Source of the DNA: Candidatus Thorarchaeota archaeon
GTDB taxonomy: Archaea > Asgardarchaeota > Thorarchaeia > Thorarchaeales > Thorarchaeaceae
Reading direction: 5' to 3'
Assembly (NCBI GenBank): GCA_030638785.1
Contig: DAOWDY010000176.1
Location: 1 to 5,595, forward strand
DNA: 5,595 nucleotides
Position numbers and translations under genes: made by a program. Each line of letters starts with the position of its first letter. Position 1 is the first letter of the stretch. The notes beneath the pieces were generated by a model, which made no database searches, had not been told where the DNA came from, and saw only the letters and a list, made by a program, of their open reading frames with translations. Shown here piece after piece: positions 4,866 through 5,595 of this stretch.

Positions 4866-5384
4866 CTACCATCCAAGACTGACTCCTTGGTCTTTCACCA
4901 CATGCGCATTACGCCTTCGACTTATTCTCGCATAAAGAATACACATAATGATAGGAAGTGAGAAAATCCAAGGTACATAGAGGAAAATAATGAGAACCAA
5001 AATGATGGTGAGAAAATCACCTCGTACTGATTCGTCTCCAAATTCAGTTTCTTCCACTATGATGGTGTTTTCACCAGATGCCGCAATCGATGCCGCGCAG
5101 TTTTGGCATTGTATCTTGTCTTTGCCTGCCAGGCGATCATCTCTAAAGATGTATGTGGCGTTACATTCAGGACATGTGATTCTAACACCTTCACTCCTTT
5201 TGGTTGTCAACCAAGTTGTTGTGTCTGGTACGCTTTCTTCCTGCGGCTCTATTGAGGAGTGAGGATAGAATATCTTACCACAGTGTTGGCAGAATAGAGA
5301 GCCATCATTATTTATTCCCGAATATAGATAGGTCTTCATGCAAAACGAACAAGTATGTTTGATATACGAGTCCTTATTTCCCAT
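4866..5384 (-). CDS. Uncharacterised double zinc-ribbon protein with C-terminal membrane segment
   Basis: I do not recognise a named function. The 172-residue protein has two four-cysteine zinc ribbons. The first is C12-x2-C15 with C32-x2-C35 (CSFC, CQHC). The second is C71-x2-C74 with C93-x2-C96 (CPECNATY, CQNC), the latter resembling the MJ0042-type zinc finger. An acidic linker (about 108-122) leads to a long hydrophobic stretch at about 124-152, broken by YVPW near 136-139, so either one long helix or a short hairpin. A basic RISRRRN (153-159) follows, which would place the tail in the cytoplasm by the positive-inside rule. If the stretch is a hairpin, both ends are cytoplasmic. The start is secure: AAGGAG lies 6 bases upstream of the ATG. 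It is convergent with trmJ and probably has its own promoter. Possible roles, all inferred, include a membrane-anchored nucleic-acid or protein adaptor; nothing in the sequence decides. Confidence 0.85.
   Translation of the reverse strand: MGNKDSYIKHTCSFCMKTYLYSGINNDGSLFCQHCGKIFYPHSSIEPQEESVPDTTTWLTTKRSEGVRITCPECNATYIFRDDRLAGKDKIQCQNCAASIAASGENTIIVEETEFGDESVRGDFLTIILVLIIFLYVPWIFSLPIIMCILYARISRRRNAHVVKDQGVSLGW
4873..4894 (+). terminator. Weak stem-loop after trmJ, inside the end of the convergent gene
   Basis: CCAAG (4873-4877) and CTTGG (4886-4890) can pair around an 8-base loop, followed by TCTTT on the plus strand, 13 bases after the trmJ stop. The stem is only 5 bp and lies within the last codons of the minus-strand gene, so it may be chance. 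It is the only terminator-like element I find at this junction. Confidence 0.2.
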
Positions 5385-5390
5385 TTTGGA

Positions 5391-5396
5391 CTCCTT
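5391..5396 (-). promoter_or_regulatory. Strong ribosome binding site of the zinc-ribbon gene
   Basis: AAGGAG on the minus strand is the best Shine-Dalgarno match in the window. With a 6-base spacer to the ATG at 5384 it fixes the start. Confidence 0.65.
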
Positions 5397-5430
5397 CTTT
5401 GCAATCTACATTCATAGAGTGGGTTAGGTC

Positions 5431-5439
5431 TTTATGAAA
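5431..5439 (-). promoter_or_regulatory. Possible TATA-like element of the zinc-ribbon gene
   Basis: The minus strand reads TTTCATAAA here, about 50 bases before the start codon. That would place a transcript start near 5409 and leave a short leader containing the Shine-Dalgarno. TTCATA (5411-5416) and TATGAA (5433-5438) form an inverted repeat across it. The match to the archaeal TATA consensus is only fair. The rest of the 128-bp gap (5385-5512) shows nothing further that I can name. Confidence 0.3.
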
Positions 5440-5512
5440 CTTAGCACATTCGGATATGCATGAAGTTCCCTAGATGAACTACTCAAAGGGTAAAGGAATG
5501 ATAGTTGTGTGA

Positions 5513-5595
5513 CTACTCGCCGTAACCCATCTTCTTCTTGAGTGCAGGATCAATCTGGTCAAAGACAATCTTGCATGGTGTGGGGAGCTTTGGAG
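5513..5595 (-). CDS. C-terminal end of an unidentified protein (gene enters from the right edge)
   Basis: One minus-strand frame is open from the window edge to a TAG at 5515-5513, giving 26 residues. They include LPTPCKIVFDQIDPALKKK and end in MGYGE. The composition (mixed hydrophobic, charged, single Cys, lysine cluster, no low complexity) looks like real coding sequence, and the other two minus frames are less convincing: one stops within this stretch. I do not recognise the family from so short a tail. It lies upstream of the zinc-ribbon gene on the same strand, 128 bp away, so the two may or may not be co-transcribed. Confidence 0.5.
   Translation of the reverse strand, partial: PKLPTPCKIVFDQIDPALKKKMGYGE

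Noticed and set aside
4394..4876. Minus-strand open frames opposite trmJ
   Set aside because: Antisense to the conserved SpoU motifs 2 and 3 and the C-terminal domain; no independent evidence.
4990..5262. Plus-strand open frame opposite the zinc-ribbon gene
   Set aside because: The minus-strand frame has paired CxxC motifs, a membrane segment and a strong Shine-Dalgarno; the plus frame has none of these.
1..5595. tRNA genes, C/D box guide RNAs, CRISPR repeats, insertion sequences
   Set aside because: I looked for cloverleaf-like segments, paired C and D boxes outside genes, regular repeats and terminal inverted repeats, and found none that hold up by eye.

Overview
The window comes from an archaeon. 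The evidence is an archaeal-type SRP54 with a Gly/Met-rich tail, a DRG-family GTPase with a TGS domain, a TrmY (DUF358) homologue, a TrmJ-like methyltransferase, a separate PyrI regulatory chain and a V/A-type ATPase subunit F. Base composition is moderate and codon use looks even across the genes. The phylum cannot be fixed from this stretch; an Asgard-type lineage is possible but is only a guess.

Layout: the left end (minus strand) holds the N-terminal three quarters of the A-type ATP synthase subunit F gene. Upstream of it, on the same strand, lies pyrI. A roughly 130-bp divergent promoter region follows. Then a plus-strand cluster of four genes with short gaps runs from about 919 to 4859: srp54, a divergent trmY homologue, a DRG-like GTPase and trmJ. 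This probable operon meets a minus-strand gene for a small zinc-ribbon membrane protein tail to tail, with only 6 bp between the stop codons. The right end carries the last 26 codons of an unidentified minus-strand gene.

How the genes fit together: the plus-strand cluster has a translation theme. SRP54 recognises signal sequences at the ribosome. TrmJ-type enzymes 2'-O-methylate tRNA position 32, and canonical TrmY methylates N1 of pseudouridine 54. DRG GTPases are ribosome/translation factors in their studied relatives. The minus-strand pair (pyrI, atpF) belongs to pyrimidine synthesis control and ATP synthesis, and each gene is away from its usual partner as far as the window shows.

Most of the window is housekeeping, and I do not see a self-contained new system such as a defence, mobile or CRISPR locus. 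The points most worth a second look are: a TrmY homologue whose C-terminal knot motifs look lost; a DRG GTPase with altered G3 and G4 motifs; an uncharacterised double zinc-ribbon membrane protein; and a hexamer repeated three times in the pyrI/srp54 divergent promoter.
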